DNA of 64,000 nt from Chitinophaga sp. CF418 (GTDB lineage Bacteria > Bacteroidota > Bacteroidia > Chitinophagales > Chitinophagaceae): the NCBI RefSeq assembly GCF_900142925.1, contig NZ_FRCN01000007.1, forward strand, positions 124,001-188,000. Reading direction: 5' to 3'. The translations under genes were made by a program, and so were the position numbers. Within the stretch, counting starts at the first letter, position 1. Each line of letters begins with the position of its first letter. The notes under the pieces were generated by a model that saw only the letters and a program-made list of their open reading frames with translations, did no database searches and was not told where the DNA came from. This document shows, piece by piece, positions 8,601 through 16,193 of the stretch.

Positions 8601-10272
8601 TCCCCCAGGTGGCTGCAAAGAATATGATCAGCATAAGGATCGTAATCGCCCGTCTGCCTGCTATATATCCTATCAGACGCTGATAGCTGCGCGCTGTCTT
8701 GTTATACCTGTAGTTGAATTTATCAAAGAAGCGCTGCAGGATATTCCGGGGCTTGCCGGCATCATGTGTATGGCGTAACATAATAGCGCAGAGTGCGGGT
8801 GTGAGCGTCACCGCGTTGATACCCGATATCACGATCGCAATAGCCAGGGTCAGGGAGAACTGCCGGTAAAATACCCCTACGGGGCCAGAAAGGAATGCCA
8901 CCGGCACAAATACCGCCGACATTACCAGCGTGATGGCTACAATAGCGCCACTGATCTCCTTCATAGCTGCCAGCGTAGCCTGTAGCGGTGGCAGGTGCGT
9001 CTCCTGCATTTTTACGTGGACAGCCTCCACCACAACGATCGCATTGTCCACTACTATACCGATGGCCAGTACCAGTGCAAATAATGTCAGCAGGTTAATG
9101 GAAAAGCCCATCAGCTGCATAAAACACAATGTTCCGATCAGGGCCACCGGCACCGCCAATGCCGGTATCAGTGTGGACCTGAAATCCTGTAGGAACAGGA
9201 ACACTACAATGAACACCAGTATAAATGCTTCCACCAGTGTTCTTAATACCTCATGGATGGAAGCATCCAGGAAGCGGGATACGTCATAGTTAAAGTTATA
9301 GCTCATCCCGGGCGGAAAGGAAGTGGCTTTTAACGCTGCCATCCGCTTTTTCACGTTCGTGATCACATCCTGTGCATTGGAACCAGGCCGCTGTTTCAGC
9401 ATGATGGACGCAGACGGTTTCCCATCCGTCTTTGATACCATGCCGTAACTCAGTGCACCGAAGGTCACATCCGCCACATCTTTCAGTCTTAGCACAGAGC
9501 CGTCGGGATTGGCTCTCAGGATAATATTTTCATATTGTGATGGTTCGAAGAACTTACCCGTGTATCGCAATACATATTGCAATACCTGCGGATCATTATC
9601 CGCGCTTTCTCCTGTTTTACCAGGGGCCGCCTCCACATTCTGCCTGCGTATGCCGTTTATCACTTCATCTGCCGACAGCTGATAAGCCAGCATACGGTCG
9701 GGTTTCAGCCAGACGCGCATAGCATATTCCCTGGCGCCCATGATCTCGGCGAAGCCCACCCCGTCAATCCTCTTTAACTCCTGTAATACGTTGATGTCGG
9801 CGAAATTGTAGATGAACTGTTCATTCAGTGTGCTGTCTTCACTCATAATGTTGAGGTATAACAGCATACTGTTTACTTCTTTCTCGGTGGTCACACCTGC
9901 TTTGATCACCTCTTCCGGTAATTCGTCAATGATAGTCGCCACACGGTTCTGCACATTCACTGCCGCCTGATCGGGGTCAGTACCGACGTTGAAGAACACC
10001 TGTATCAGCGTCATACCGTTATTACTGGATACAGACGACATATATGTCATGCCAGGCACGCCGTTAATAGCGCGCTCCAAAGGAGTAGCCACAGCTTTGG
10101 CGCAAACCTCCGCGTTGGCGCCGGTATATTTGGCCGTCACCGTCACCGAAGGCGGAACGATGTCGGGAAATTGTGTAACAGGTAATGTAAATAAAGCCAG
10201 CAACCCAAGCAGCACAATGATCAATGAGATGACCAGCGACAACACAGGGCGCTTTATAAAAGTATCGAACAT
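5644..10272 (-). CDS. HAE1 RND efflux pump fused to OprM/NodT-type outer-membrane factor
   Basis: 1542 residues from the ATG at 10272 (MFDTFIKRPVL, the canonical RND start; an in-frame ATG lies 45 bases further upstream at 10317). Residues 1 to about 1035 are a complete AcrB-like proton-driven pump: PVTQFPDIVPP at the N-end, two 6-TM halves, GIVVDNAIVVVEAV in TM4. In AcrB this relay reads Asp-Asp; here it is Asp-Asn. After the last pump helix comes a basic linker, a thirteenth hydrophobic segment (VGVLTALMVAGLLTGG) and a lipobox LQAC with Cys1065. Residues 1065-1542 are a full TolC/OprM-type efflux factor (two repeats, QAQYN and SRRPDIQQA motifs). Pump plus outer-membrane channel in one chain is the striking feature. 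It is the second gene after the membrane-fusion protein, 88 bases apart. Substrate unknown; HAE1 pumps export hydrophobic drugs and bile-like compounds. Confidence 0.93.
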   Translation of the reverse strand: MFDTFIKRPVLSLVISLIIVLLGLLALFTLPVTQFPDIVPPSVTVTAKYTGANAEVCAKAVATPLERAINGVPGMTYMSSVSSNNGMTLIQVFFNVGTDPDQAAVNVQNRVATIIDELPEEVIKAGVTTEKEVNSMLLYLNIMSEDSTLNEQFIYNFADINVLQELKRIDGVGFAEIMGAREYAMRVWLKPDRMLAYQLSADEVINGIRRQNVEAAPGKTGESADNDPQVLQYVLRYTGKFFEPSQYENIILRANPDGSVLRLKDVADVTFGALSYGMVSKTDGKPSASIMLKQRPGSNAQDVITNVKKRMAALKATSFPPGMSYNFNYDVSRFLDASIHEVLRTLVEAFILVFIVVFLFLQDFRSTLIPALAVPVALIGTLCFMQLMGFSINLLTLFALVLAIGIVVDNAIVVVEAVHVKMQETHLPPLQATLAAMKEISGAIVAITLVMSAVFVPVAFLSGPVGVFYRQFSLTLAIAIVISGINAVTLTPALCAIMLRHTHDAGKPRNILQRFFDKFNYRYNKTARSYQRLIGYIAGRRAITILMLIIFFAATWGISAVLPGGFIPSEDQGMIYVNVTTPAGATVARTEAVLDEVQQIASQLEEAESVSTLAGFSLVNDVAGASYGMGMINLKPWEKRKRSVKEIIAALEKDSKIIADASIEFFPPPTVPGFGNSSGFELRVLDKTGGGNLQQTAEVTNRFITALKERPEIGSAFTSFDPEFPQYMIHVDQAMAAQKGVSIDNAMSTLQTLLGSFYASNFIRFGQMYKVMVQASPRYRTKPEDVMHLYVKNDMGEMVPFSNFIKMERVYGPEQLTRYNMYTAAMINGDAAAGFSSGDAIEAISEVAKQALPRGYSFEWSGMTREQIMSGNQAIYVFGLCLLFVYLLLAAQYESFLLPLPVILSLPAGIFGAFLTLKLAGLENNIYAQVALVMLIGLLGKNAILIVEFAIQRNKQGLTILEAAKEGAVSRLRPILMTSFAFIAGLIPLCVASGAGAMGNRSIGTAAAGGMLIGTVFGVLIIPGLYVLFATAGKKKVRPKSTKPAVGVLTALMVAGLLTGGLQACYSPAKLTLPEGPETPLAFGDTLQTAGGSSSDSGTMAKNSIDSSGIGALSYKQFFTDTLLLQLLDTAMAHNTDMLLASQRMETARAQLMAASRAWQPEVNIALSAGVDRWGDYTLNGVGNFDTNLSPNISDKQRIPGPTPDYFAGLRSTWETDLWGKLRSRKQAAFMRFLSSEQGRRLVTTQLVSQVAGMYYQLMVLDYEQEVIQRNIGLQEAALATVQIQQEAGRATLLAVQQFSAQLLNTRSLALGLKQQSLELENQLNALLGRFPQPIRRDTSFLDAALPPFVQTGIPATMLSRRPDIQQAALELEAAKADVKAARAAFLPSLNITPYVGFNSFNAGLLFNTPASVAYGVLGGLSAPLLNKKQLQAQYNITTAAGMSAFYQYRQMIINGYQEVITALGQLKNGQEVYALKSAEVQMLKDGVSTANDLYATGYANYLEVITAQKSVLEAELALAGNKKDLFLGTITLYRALGGGRQ

Positions 10273-10360
10273 AAAAATGTAATAGAAGATGAAAAAAAGT
10301 TTGCGGGCCTGTAACATTACAATCCCGCATTTCCCGGTGGCTGCAAATGATGCCGCGCTA

Positions 10361-11476
10361 TTACAGCCCTTTTATACTGTCAAGTGTTATAGGAGCCGGA
10401 ATGATCTTCATACCATCGCGCAGGTTGCGTACGCCCTCGTATACAACCCTGTCACCGGTCTGAAGACCAGATCGTACAACATAACAGTTTGCCAGGCGTG
10501 CACCGGGCTCAAAGTTTTTCATCTTTACCTGGTTGGATGCATCCAGGATAAATACATAATTCTTGTCCTGCATTTCAAATACAGCTTTCTGTGGAAGCAG
10601 CATGGCATCCGGCAGTTCATTGCTCAGCTGTACTTTTCCGCTGGCCCCATGTTTCAATAACCCTTTCGGATTTGGAAACCTTGCCCTGAAAGCAATAGAG
10701 CCGGTTGTTTCCTCAAATTCGCTTTCAATGGTTTCTACTTTCCCCGTGTAGGGATAGTCTGTTCCATCCGCGAGTACCAGCTGTACTGTCGGATATTCTG
10801 TTGTAGCATGTGCTTTTTTATGTTGGAGATACTCAGTTTCAGACACATTGAAATATGCATACACCTCTTTAATATCTGATACGGAGGTCAGCAGGGCGCC
10901 TTCTCCGATCAGGCTTCCGGCCTTTGAAGGGATCCTGTCAATATACCCATCGAAAGGCGCGCGGATAACAGTATAAGACAATCTGGTAGCAGCATTGCTT
11001 TCGGCCGACCTGGCCTCTTCTATCCTTGCGTCTGCAGCAGCCAGTCTGGCTTTTGCCACTTCCAGCTCACTTTTTGCAATCACTTTTTTCTCCACCAGCA
11101 GCTGTACGCGGCCTAATTCCAGTTGTGCGCCTTTTGCTTCCGCAATAGCGCTGCTAAGCGTAGCTTTCGTCTTAGCCAGTTCCGAACGGTATTCTTCATC
11201 ATTGAGGGCAAAAAGCAGTTGGCCCTGCTGTACGTGTTGCCCTTCGTCCACATAGATCTTATTCAGAAATCCATTCACGCGGGCACGAATTTCCACGTTG
11301 CGTACGGCTTCTATATCCGCTACATAATTACTATGCAGAACTGTGTCAGAAAGAGAAAGCTGCAGAACAGGAAATGTTTGTAATTCATTTTGATTGCTGA
11401 TTTTTTCTCCCCGGGTGATACATCCCCCCAGGGCAATGCTCATTGCCAGTATATTGATCTTCGAAAACGTTCGCAT
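10361..11476 (-). CDS. RND efflux membrane-fusion (periplasmic adaptor) lipoprotein
   Basis: 371 residues from the ATG at 11476; a longer frame to 11608 exists but the start at 11476 gives a perfect lipoprotein signal (MRTFSKINILAMSIALGGC, Cys19). Then come a beta-barrel/lipoyl half (VEIRARVNGFLNKIYVDEGQ), an alpha-hairpin (about 80-150), the second lipoyl half (VIRAPFDGYIDRI) and the C-terminal barrel, as in AcrA/MexA. It bridges pump and outer-membrane channel in the periplasm. First gene of the efflux operon. Confidence 0.93.
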   Translation of the reverse strand: MRTFSKINILAMSIALGGCITRGEKISNQNELQTFPVLQLSLSDTVLHSNYVADIEAVRNVEIRARVNGFLNKIYVDEGQHVQQGQLLFALNDEEYRSELAKTKATLSSAIAEAKGAQLELGRVQLLVEKKVIAKSELEVAKARLAAADARIEEARSAESNAATRLSYTVIRAPFDGYIDRIPSKAGSLIGEGALLTSVSDIKEVYAYFNVSETEYLQHKKAHATTEYPTVQLVLADGTDYPYTGKVETIESEFEETTGSIAFRARFPNPKGLLKHGASGKVQLSNELPDAMLLPQKAVFEMQDKNYVFILDASNQVKMKNFEPGARLANCYVVRSGLQTGDRVVYEGVRNLRDGMKIIPAPITLDSIKGL

Positions 11477-11642
11477 GATAAGAGTGAATAGTTTAACAGG
11501 GCCGTTATACACGGTCCTTTTTGTTGAATACACGCAGCACCTGCCGACGGACAAAATAATGCCGTCAGCGGTTACAGCTGCATGTTTATTGTAAAAAAAC
11601 GGGTACAATAAGAGCTTAAATAGCTGATAGAGGTGAAGCTAT

Positions 11643-12071
11643 TCAGAAGGGCGTATACCTGGACAGAAAACTATAGTAGGCCGGCAGAAACGCATGCTGC
11701 TGCGTATACACGCCGGTCTTGTTCTCTCTGACAGGTATATAGAATTCCTGGTTATATTGAAACTGCAGGAAACGTGTAGTATAACTGGAAGATTGGTATG
11801 TACTATTGATATAATACCGCTTTCTGCGCGGTATTTTCTTTATCCCGAAGACGAGTTGTATATCATCCTCCTCGTCCAACTGGATACCACCATTATCAAT
11901 AACGGGGATCTGGATCTTTTCATGATCGAAAAGGCGCTCAAAGCAAATAGTCTTACCGGCCTTTAATGGAGACCTGGCCTGTACAATAGTAGACTGGCCC
12001 GTCATCAGGCCGGATATCAGCATGATGTACAGTAAAAACCTGCGGAATATATGCTTCTCTGTTTTTACCAT
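11643..12071 (-). CDS. Small secreted hypothetical protein
   Basis: 142 residues. An N-terminal hydrophobic segment (LLYIMLISGLMTGQS) ending in QARS looks like a signal peptide. The mature part is rich in Tyr, Arg and Gln (YYINSTYQSSSYTTRFLQFQYNQEFYIPV) with no motif I recognise. It has its own promoter-like element and precedes the efflux operon on the same strand. Function unknown. Confidence 0.6.
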   Translation of the reverse strand: MVKTEKHIFRRFLLYIMLISGLMTGQSTIVQARSPLKAGKTICFERLFDHEKIQIPVIDNGGIQLDEEDDIQLVFGIKKIPRRKRYYINSTYQSSSYTTRFLQFQYNQEFYIPVRENKTGVYTQQHAFLPAYYSFLSRYTPF

Positions 12072-12100
12072 ATTAAGGTTCGTACTCCAAATTGGAAGTG

Positions 12101-12130
12101 CAAAGATAAAAACGATAGCGCTAAATCAAA
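12101..12130 (-). promoter_or_regulatory. Bacteroidota-type promoter for the 11643-12071 gene
   Basis: On the minus strand TATCTTTG (12101-12108, TAnnTTTG -7 box) with TTTG (12127-12130) 18 bases upstream, matching the Bacteroidota -33/-7 pattern; start codon about 30 bases downstream. Confidence 0.55.
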
Positions 12131-12356
12131 ATACCGATTTGACGAACGGTAAAAAATTATTATTTGTTCATGTCCGGATGCTCCAGGGATTCCTGTTTTG
12201 AAATTGTTATATCTCCATTCCTGTAGTTTCCTGTTTAGGCTACAGTCCATACCCTTCTTCAACAAGCCTGACATATGAAGTGATATGCCCACTCTTTTGT
12301 TCGGCATGTTCCTTGTTCCGGTTTTATCAGGTAAACGTTATGAGATATCAAATATT

Positions 12357-12398
12357 CATCCTGAGAAAATTTAAAGACATCCTCAGAAAATTTAAAAA
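12357..12398 (+). repeat. Tandem 21-bp direct repeat in the leader of the PliI-like gene
   Basis: Two copies of CATCCTSAGAAAATTTAAAR at 12357-12377 and 12378-12398, differing at a few positions and ending 8 bases before the start codon at 12407. Confidence 0.75.
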
Positions 12399-12406
12399 GA
12401 GAAAAT

Positions 12407-13120
12407 ATGAGACCCATCATTTGTTTCCTGCTGATATTTGGCATCGCGTGCAATTCGCCCATAAAGAGTAAAAAGCAGATGGATGCAGACTCTTCCAGCA
12501 GCATACAAGAAGGGGCTAACCAGAGTGCGACAGCGGATCCCAGTCAGAATGCCGCTGGTGGTACCGCCAATGCAGGCAGTGCTCATGCAGCCGGCGAGGA
12601 AGATGCGAATGTAACGAAGGGTGGAACGGAGCCAGTATCCAGTACCCTCAGGTTTAAGGATCATAAATATGCTATTGTCTCCAAAGGCGACGGTTCAGGC
12701 CGTTCTCTCACAATAGCGGCCACTAATCTTAAAGGAGATTCCACAAAAGCGGATAGTACTGTGATCAGGGATGTGAAAGGAATGCTACAGAAAACGGTAA
12801 TAGAGGATCTTAATAATGACAGAAACCCAGAAATATACCTGTTCACCACATCTGCAGGAACTGATGCTACTGGTAGCGTTTATGGTATCACTTATATAAA
12901 CAACAAGCCTGTCCGCATCTTCTCCGGCGATTTCGATGATCCGGATAAGGAAGGATATCGTGGGCGGGATTCATTCTACATTCAGCAGCATCAGATTGTG
13001 CGTGTGTATCCTGCCTACAAGGACAGCGATCTTGATAGTAAGCCCTCAGGAGGCAAGCGTACTATCAAATATACGCTGCAGAAACAAACGAATGGGTTTA
13101 TATTGAGAGCTGCGAAATGA
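12407..13120 (+). CDS. Lipoprotein with PliI-like C-terminal region
   Basis: 237 residues. Lipoprotein signal with lipobox GIAC (Cys15). A low-complexity Ser/Ala/Gly/Asn linker (25-75) leads to a beta-rich domain containing VIEDLNNDRNPEIYLFTTS and GSVYGITYINNKPVRIFSG. The 'DLNxDxxPEIY' element and length recall the periplasmic inhibitors of I-type lysozyme (PliI family); this is a resemblance, not a firm call. The last base pairs overlap the start of a heptamer satellite. Confidence 0.65.
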   Translation: MRPIICFLLIFGIACNSPIKSKKQMDADSSSSIQEGANQSATADPSQNAAGGTANAGSAHAAGEEDANVTKGGTEPVSSTLRFKDHKYAIVSKGDGSGRSLTIAATNLKGDSTKADSTVIRDVKGMLQKTVIEDLNNDRNPEIYLFTTSAGTDATGSVYGITYINNKPVRIFSGDFDDPDKEGYRGRDSFYIQQHQIVRVYPAYKDSDLDSKPSGGKRTIKYTLQKQTNGFILRAAK

Positions 13121-13146
13121 TGATCATTACACCAATATCAAATATC

Positions 13147-13335
13147 CAAACATCAAACACCAGGCATCAAACATCAGCCATCAAACGCCAAACACCAAAC
13201 ATCAAACATCAAACACCAAACATCAAACATCAAACACCAAACATCAAACATCAAACACCAAACATCAAACATCAAACACCAAACATCAAACATCAAACAT
13301 CAAACATCAAACTTCAAACTTCAAACTTCAAACTT
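13147..13335 (+). repeat. Heptanucleotide satellite, 27 tandem units
   Basis: Twenty-seven consecutive 7-base units, consensus CAAACAT with variants CAAACAC and CAAACTT (also CAGGCAT, CAGCCAT, CAAACGC near the left edge). In the middle, units 8-19 form four copies of a 21-base higher-order repeat (CAAACAT, CAAACAT, CAAACAC). The strand is almost free of G. It starts 26 bases after the PliI-like gene stop. Confidence 0.95.
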
Positions 13336-13431
13336 CAAAAGTAAAGAACAGGTATTGTCATTTATTCTATACCATCCTATATAAGGTGAAACTGATAGAA
13401 AGCACTCTCTTACTCAATCTCCACGCAATGA

Positions 13432-13625
13432 GTAGCGGAAGGTTTCAGAAGGAGACTGCGGGCCTTAGCCCTTGGAGAGCCTCTATACGATTGATAGGAG
13501 TTCAATAGAGATTCAAAGTCCATACGCTTGACAACGTTCAATAAATAGTGCTCGCAAAGGGGTACAGCCCGCAGTCCCTTACTGAAACCGAATCGCCGCT
13601 CATCCTTCCCACAACAATCCCAATC
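13432..13625. repeat. Palindromic interspersed repeat (REP/BIME-like), copy 1
   Basis: A left end with GTAG, GGTTTCAG and GACTGCGGGCC faces an inverted right end with GCCCGCAGTCCC and CTGAAACC, about 165 bases apart. The core (read on minus) CGTTGTCAAGCGTATGG and ATTGAAC matches the cores of the copies near 23.2 and 24.1 kb. Hairpins such as GGGCCTTAGCCC lie in the arms. Non-coding. Confidence 0.75.
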
Positions 13626-13714
13626 GCTTTGATCATTCGCGCACCTCCCAATCACTCGCAAAAAAAAAGACGAACAGCTCACGCCATTCGTCTCCCAAAA
13701 AGAAAAATAAATTA

Positions 13715-14137
13715 TCATTCAACCGGCCGGAGATATTGCGCATGCGCATACCCTTCCTCGCCGTTCTTTGTACGAACTAACCACCACTCATCACTATGCT
13801 TACTGATCAGCGTAACAACCTCCGCATGCGCGGCCTTGCCAATAACCGGCTGATCAATACCGGGTCCCTTCCGCACATTGAGATTGGACGATTGAGTCAC
13901 TACTTCCAGTTTCGCTCCCTCAACAGCCGTCGCCACTTTGATATCCATGACAACATCGCCACTGAGGAAATTCGGATCAATCTTTCCGTAGATATTCCAC
14001 AGATTGTCCTTCACAGCACCACTAGGCGCCTCGCCACTAATATGTAATACGCCTTCCTGTTCATTCACCTGGAGGTTACCTGTGCCGGCAGATCTGGCGG
14101 TATCTATCAGTTCCTTGTATTTGTCCTGTAATGACAT
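13715..14137 (-). CDS. Bacterial SH3-domain protein
   Basis: 140 residues, no signal peptide. Residues 1-70 resemble a BON/LysM-type N-domain (VLHISGEAPSGAVKDNLWNIYGKIDP). Residues 78-138 are a bacterial SH3 domain (SSNLNVRKGPGIDQPVIGKAAHAE, then WWLVRTKNGEEGYAHAQYL). Such domains bind peptidoglycan or proteins. It is the last gene of a three-gene run with the BON and DUF937-like genes (18- and 38-base gaps), suggesting one envelope-stress operon. Confidence 0.85.
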   Translation of the reverse strand: MSLQDKYKELIDTARSAGTGNLQVNEQEGVLHISGEAPSGAVKDNLWNIYGKIDPNFLSGDVVMDIKVATAVEGAKLEVVTQSSNLNVRKGPGIDQPVIGKAAHAEVVTLISKHSDEWWLVRTKNGEEGYAHAQYLRPVE

Positions 14138-14155
14138 AAACAGTGATTTAGAAGG

Positions 14156-14662
14156 TTATTTTACTTTCAATCCTGACGCATCTACTTTCTTAGGATGCAA
14201 GGCATCCAAAGCCTGTTTCAGCATCTTCCATTTAGTGGCAGAGAGTGCGCCCGTAACAGTGATAATGCCTGCATCGACTTTGATGTCAGCACCGGGGAAA
14301 TCTTTGGAGATGTTCGTAACACCGGTACGAAGCGCTTCATCGGCAGTATTGATAGCAGCAGCAGGGTCAGTAGCTGGTGGCGGAGGCGGAGCGGCAGGCA
14401 TCACTGTAATGTTGTTAACGACGCTTTTCACACCTTCAGTGGATTTCACCGTCGCCTCAGCAGAGGCTTTGGTCGCATCGTCGGCTACATTGCCAGACAG
14501 GGTTACGACACCATCTTTGACATCAGCCGTCACTTCCGGCATGGTGCTGAGTTGTTCGGAAACTTTTGTCTGGATCTGCGTGTCGCTGGTCTTCGCCTTA
14601 CAGGCTACCATAACTGCAAATACCATACAGAGGATAGCAGTGCTCAATTGTTTGTTGCTCAT
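14156..14662 (-). CDS. BON-domain lipoprotein
   Basis: 168 residues. Lipoprotein signal with VMVAC (Cys21). First BON domain at 28-90 (IQTKVSEQLSTMPEVTADVKDGVVTLSGNV), a poly-Pro linker PAAPPPPPATDP, then a second, weaker BON-like domain (VTNISKDFPGADIKVDAGIITVTGAL). BON domains bind phospholipid and occur in OsmY/Kbp-like stress proteins. Middle gene of the 13.7-15.2 kb run. Confidence 0.85.
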   Translation of the reverse strand: MSNKQLSTAILCMVFAVMVACKAKTSDTQIQTKVSEQLSTMPEVTADVKDGVVTLSGNVADDATKASAEATVKSTEGVKSVVNNITVMPAAPPPPPATDPAAAINTADEALRTGVTNISKDFPGADIKVDAGIITVTGALSATKWKMLKQALDALHPKKVDASGLKVK

Positions 14663-14700
14663 AATTATTGATTGGAATGGTTAAAAGTTCCATCTGATAA

Positions 14701-15213
14701 TTATCTGAACATCTTCGTGATATCGTTCAGATCAACATCGCCGTCTCCATCTTTATCTAATCCAAGTTTGCCGCCAATACTATTGATAGAGCTCTGGATA
14801 TTGCCGTTGCCCAAACCCCCACTGCCCAGGGATGATAATATGTCCTGGATGTTAAAACCGTTACCCACAACTCCGCCGGCTCCGGAGGCACCGCCACCTT
14901 TAATGGCGTTCAGAACGGTAGGGATTAAGGTTGCAGCAATGCTTGTAGCAGTAGCACTATTGATGCCAAACTTTTCCATGATGTTGCCAGCGAAATTTTG
15001 TTGAATGTTCTGCGTAACCGGATGATCAGCAGATTCAAGCGCTTCATTTACCTGTTGTGTTTCACCATTGGCATTCAGTTGGCTGAAAGTGGAGAGAATG
15101 GAGTTCTGTGCTTCGGCGATCACACCGTCATTGTGCTCGTTAGGTACTTCGGGATTGTTAATGACAGATTGCAGACCGCTTTGCTGAATGAGTTGCGTTA
15201 ATTGTTCAAACAT
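14701..15213 (-). CDS. DUF937-like protein with a calcium-binding-type loop
   Basis: 170 residues, no signal. The central region is helical, Gly-rich and hydrophobic (GINSATATSIAATLIPTVLNAIKGGG), as in DUF937/YidB-like proteins. The C-terminus has DKDGDGDVDLND (about 153-164), an EF-hand/dockerin-like Ca2+ loop. First gene of the three-gene run ending in the SH3 gene. Function unknown. Confidence 0.75.
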   Translation of the reverse strand: MFEQLTQLIQQSGLQSVINNPEVPNEHNDGVIAEAQNSILSTFSQLNANGETQQVNEALESADHPVTQNIQQNFAGNIMEKFGINSATATSIAATLIPTVLNAIKGGGASGAGGVVGNGFNIQDILSSLGSGGLGNGNIQSSINSIGGKLGLDKDGDGDVDLNDITKMFR

Positions 15214-15241
15214 AATTGAGTTTTATAAGGTAATAAGATGA

Positions 15242-15249
15242 CAAAGGTA
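15242..15249 (-). promoter_or_regulatory. -7 promoter element for the DUF937-like/BON/SH3 run
   Basis: Minus-strand TACCTTTG (TAnnTTTG) 29 bases upstream of the DUF937-like start codon; no clear -33 box at the right distance. Confidence 0.45.
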
Positions 15250-15368
15250 GGAAACGTTATAACAAACTGACCATTATGAATGTTTAAAGGAAAACGGAAA
15301 TAGACAAGTCTGCGGGACAGACAGCTATCCGCATAAAGAGTTGAGAACCATACTCTCTTATAAAATGT

Positions 15369-15401
15369 AAAAAGCCGGTCCTGTAATCACAGCACCGGCT
15401 T
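15369..15401 (-). terminator. Rho-independent terminator of the suf operon
   Basis: Read on minus: AAGCCGGTGCTGT, four-base loop, ACAGGACCGGCTT then T-rich. Arms at 15372-15384 and 15389-15401 with one mismatch. It follows the DUF59 gene, marking the 3' end of the suf operon. Confidence 0.85.
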
Positions 15402-15425
15402 GTATAATTTCTTCCAGGTTTCATC

Positions 15426-15743
15426 TTACATGAAGCCCAATTCCAGTTTGGCTTCTTCACTCATCATATCTTTATTCCACGGTGGATCGAAGGTCAGGGT
15501 CACATCTACATCAGATACATCCGCAATATCCCTTACTTTCTCATCTACTTCACGTATGATGTCGCCAGCTACCGGACAACCCGGTGCTGTCAATGTCATC
15601 GTGATGGCAACGCGGTTATTATCGCCTATCCTGATTTCGTATACGAGGCCCAGCTCAAAGATATTCACCGGTATTTCCGGATCAAATACTGTGCGCAGCA
15701 CCTCTTCAATCCTGTCGCGTAGTGTCAATGTATTTTCGCTCAT
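15426..15743 (-). CDS. sufT: DUF59/MIP18 iron-sulfur assembly factor (SufT-like)
   Basis: 105 residues. DUF59 signature DPEIPVNIFELGLVYEI and the conserved Cys in APGCPVAGDI. SufT-type proteins help cluster maturation or transfer. Its start overlaps the sufE stop (ATGA), so it is coupled to sufE and is the last gene of the suf operon. The symbol sufT is by context and family. Confidence 0.9.
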   Translation of the reverse strand: MSENTLTLRDRIEEVLRTVFDPEIPVNIFELGLVYEIRIGDNNRVAITMTLTAPGCPVAGDIIREVDEKVRDIADVSDVDVTLTFDPPWNKDMMSEEAKLELGFM

Positions 15744-16186
15744 AGCTCTTTGCCGTTTTTTTGTGATTGAGATTTTGCCTCATAGGCAACTGCATATAAC
15801 TTAACCTGCTTGAGCATACTCAATAACCCGTTGGAACGGGTAGGAGAGAGATGACTGCTCAATCCGATCGCGTCAATAAAGTATATTTCAGACGCTGCGA
15901 TCTCTTTAGGTGTATGCCCCGAGAATACGGTGATCATCAGGCTTACCAGTCCTTTGGTGATCACAGCGTCACTATCAGCTGTGAAGATCAGTTTACCGTC
16001 CTGCATGTCGGTGTGCAGCCACACCTGCGACTGACAGCCCTTAATGAGGTGATCGGGCGTTTTATATTTTTCGTCTATCAGCGGAAGTTCCTTACCCAGT
16101 TGAATAATATGCTCGTATTTATCCATCCAGTTCTCCATGAAAGAGAAGTCTGATATCAGTTCGTCCTGTTTTTCTTTGATAGTCAT
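15740..16186 (-). CDS. sufE: SufE sulfur acceptor
   Basis: 148 residues. Active Cys51 in IKGCQSQVW accepts persulfide sulfur from SufS and passes it to SufBCD. C-terminal LSPTRSNGLLSMLKQVK is typical of SufE. Seven bases downstream of sufS, overlapping the DUF59 gene. Confidence 0.95.
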   Translation of the reverse strand: MTIKEKQDELISDFSFMENWMDKYEHIIQLGKELPLIDEKYKTPDHLIKGCQSQVWLHTDMQDGKLIFTADSDAVITKGLVSLMITVFSGHTPKEIAASEIYFIDAIGLSSHLSPTRSNGLLSMLKQVKLYAVAYEAKSQSQKNGKEL

Positions 16187-16193
16187 AATCCTG

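Larger units (their letters stand above)
12072..12406. other. Divergent intergenic region
   Basis: 335 bases between two divergent genes. It holds the minus-strand promoter at 12101-12130 and a 21-bp direct repeat at 12357-12398. I see no gene. Confidence 0.6.

Noticed and set aside
13117..13344. Frame encoding tandem NIKHQTP repeats
   Set aside because: It is a 27-unit heptamer DNA satellite; 21 bases happen to equal seven codons, and the frame breaks outside the array.
14004..14684. 226-codon plus-strand frame
   Set aside because: It runs antisense to the BON lipoprotein and SH3 genes and is hydrophobic by complementarity; both sense genes have clear domains.
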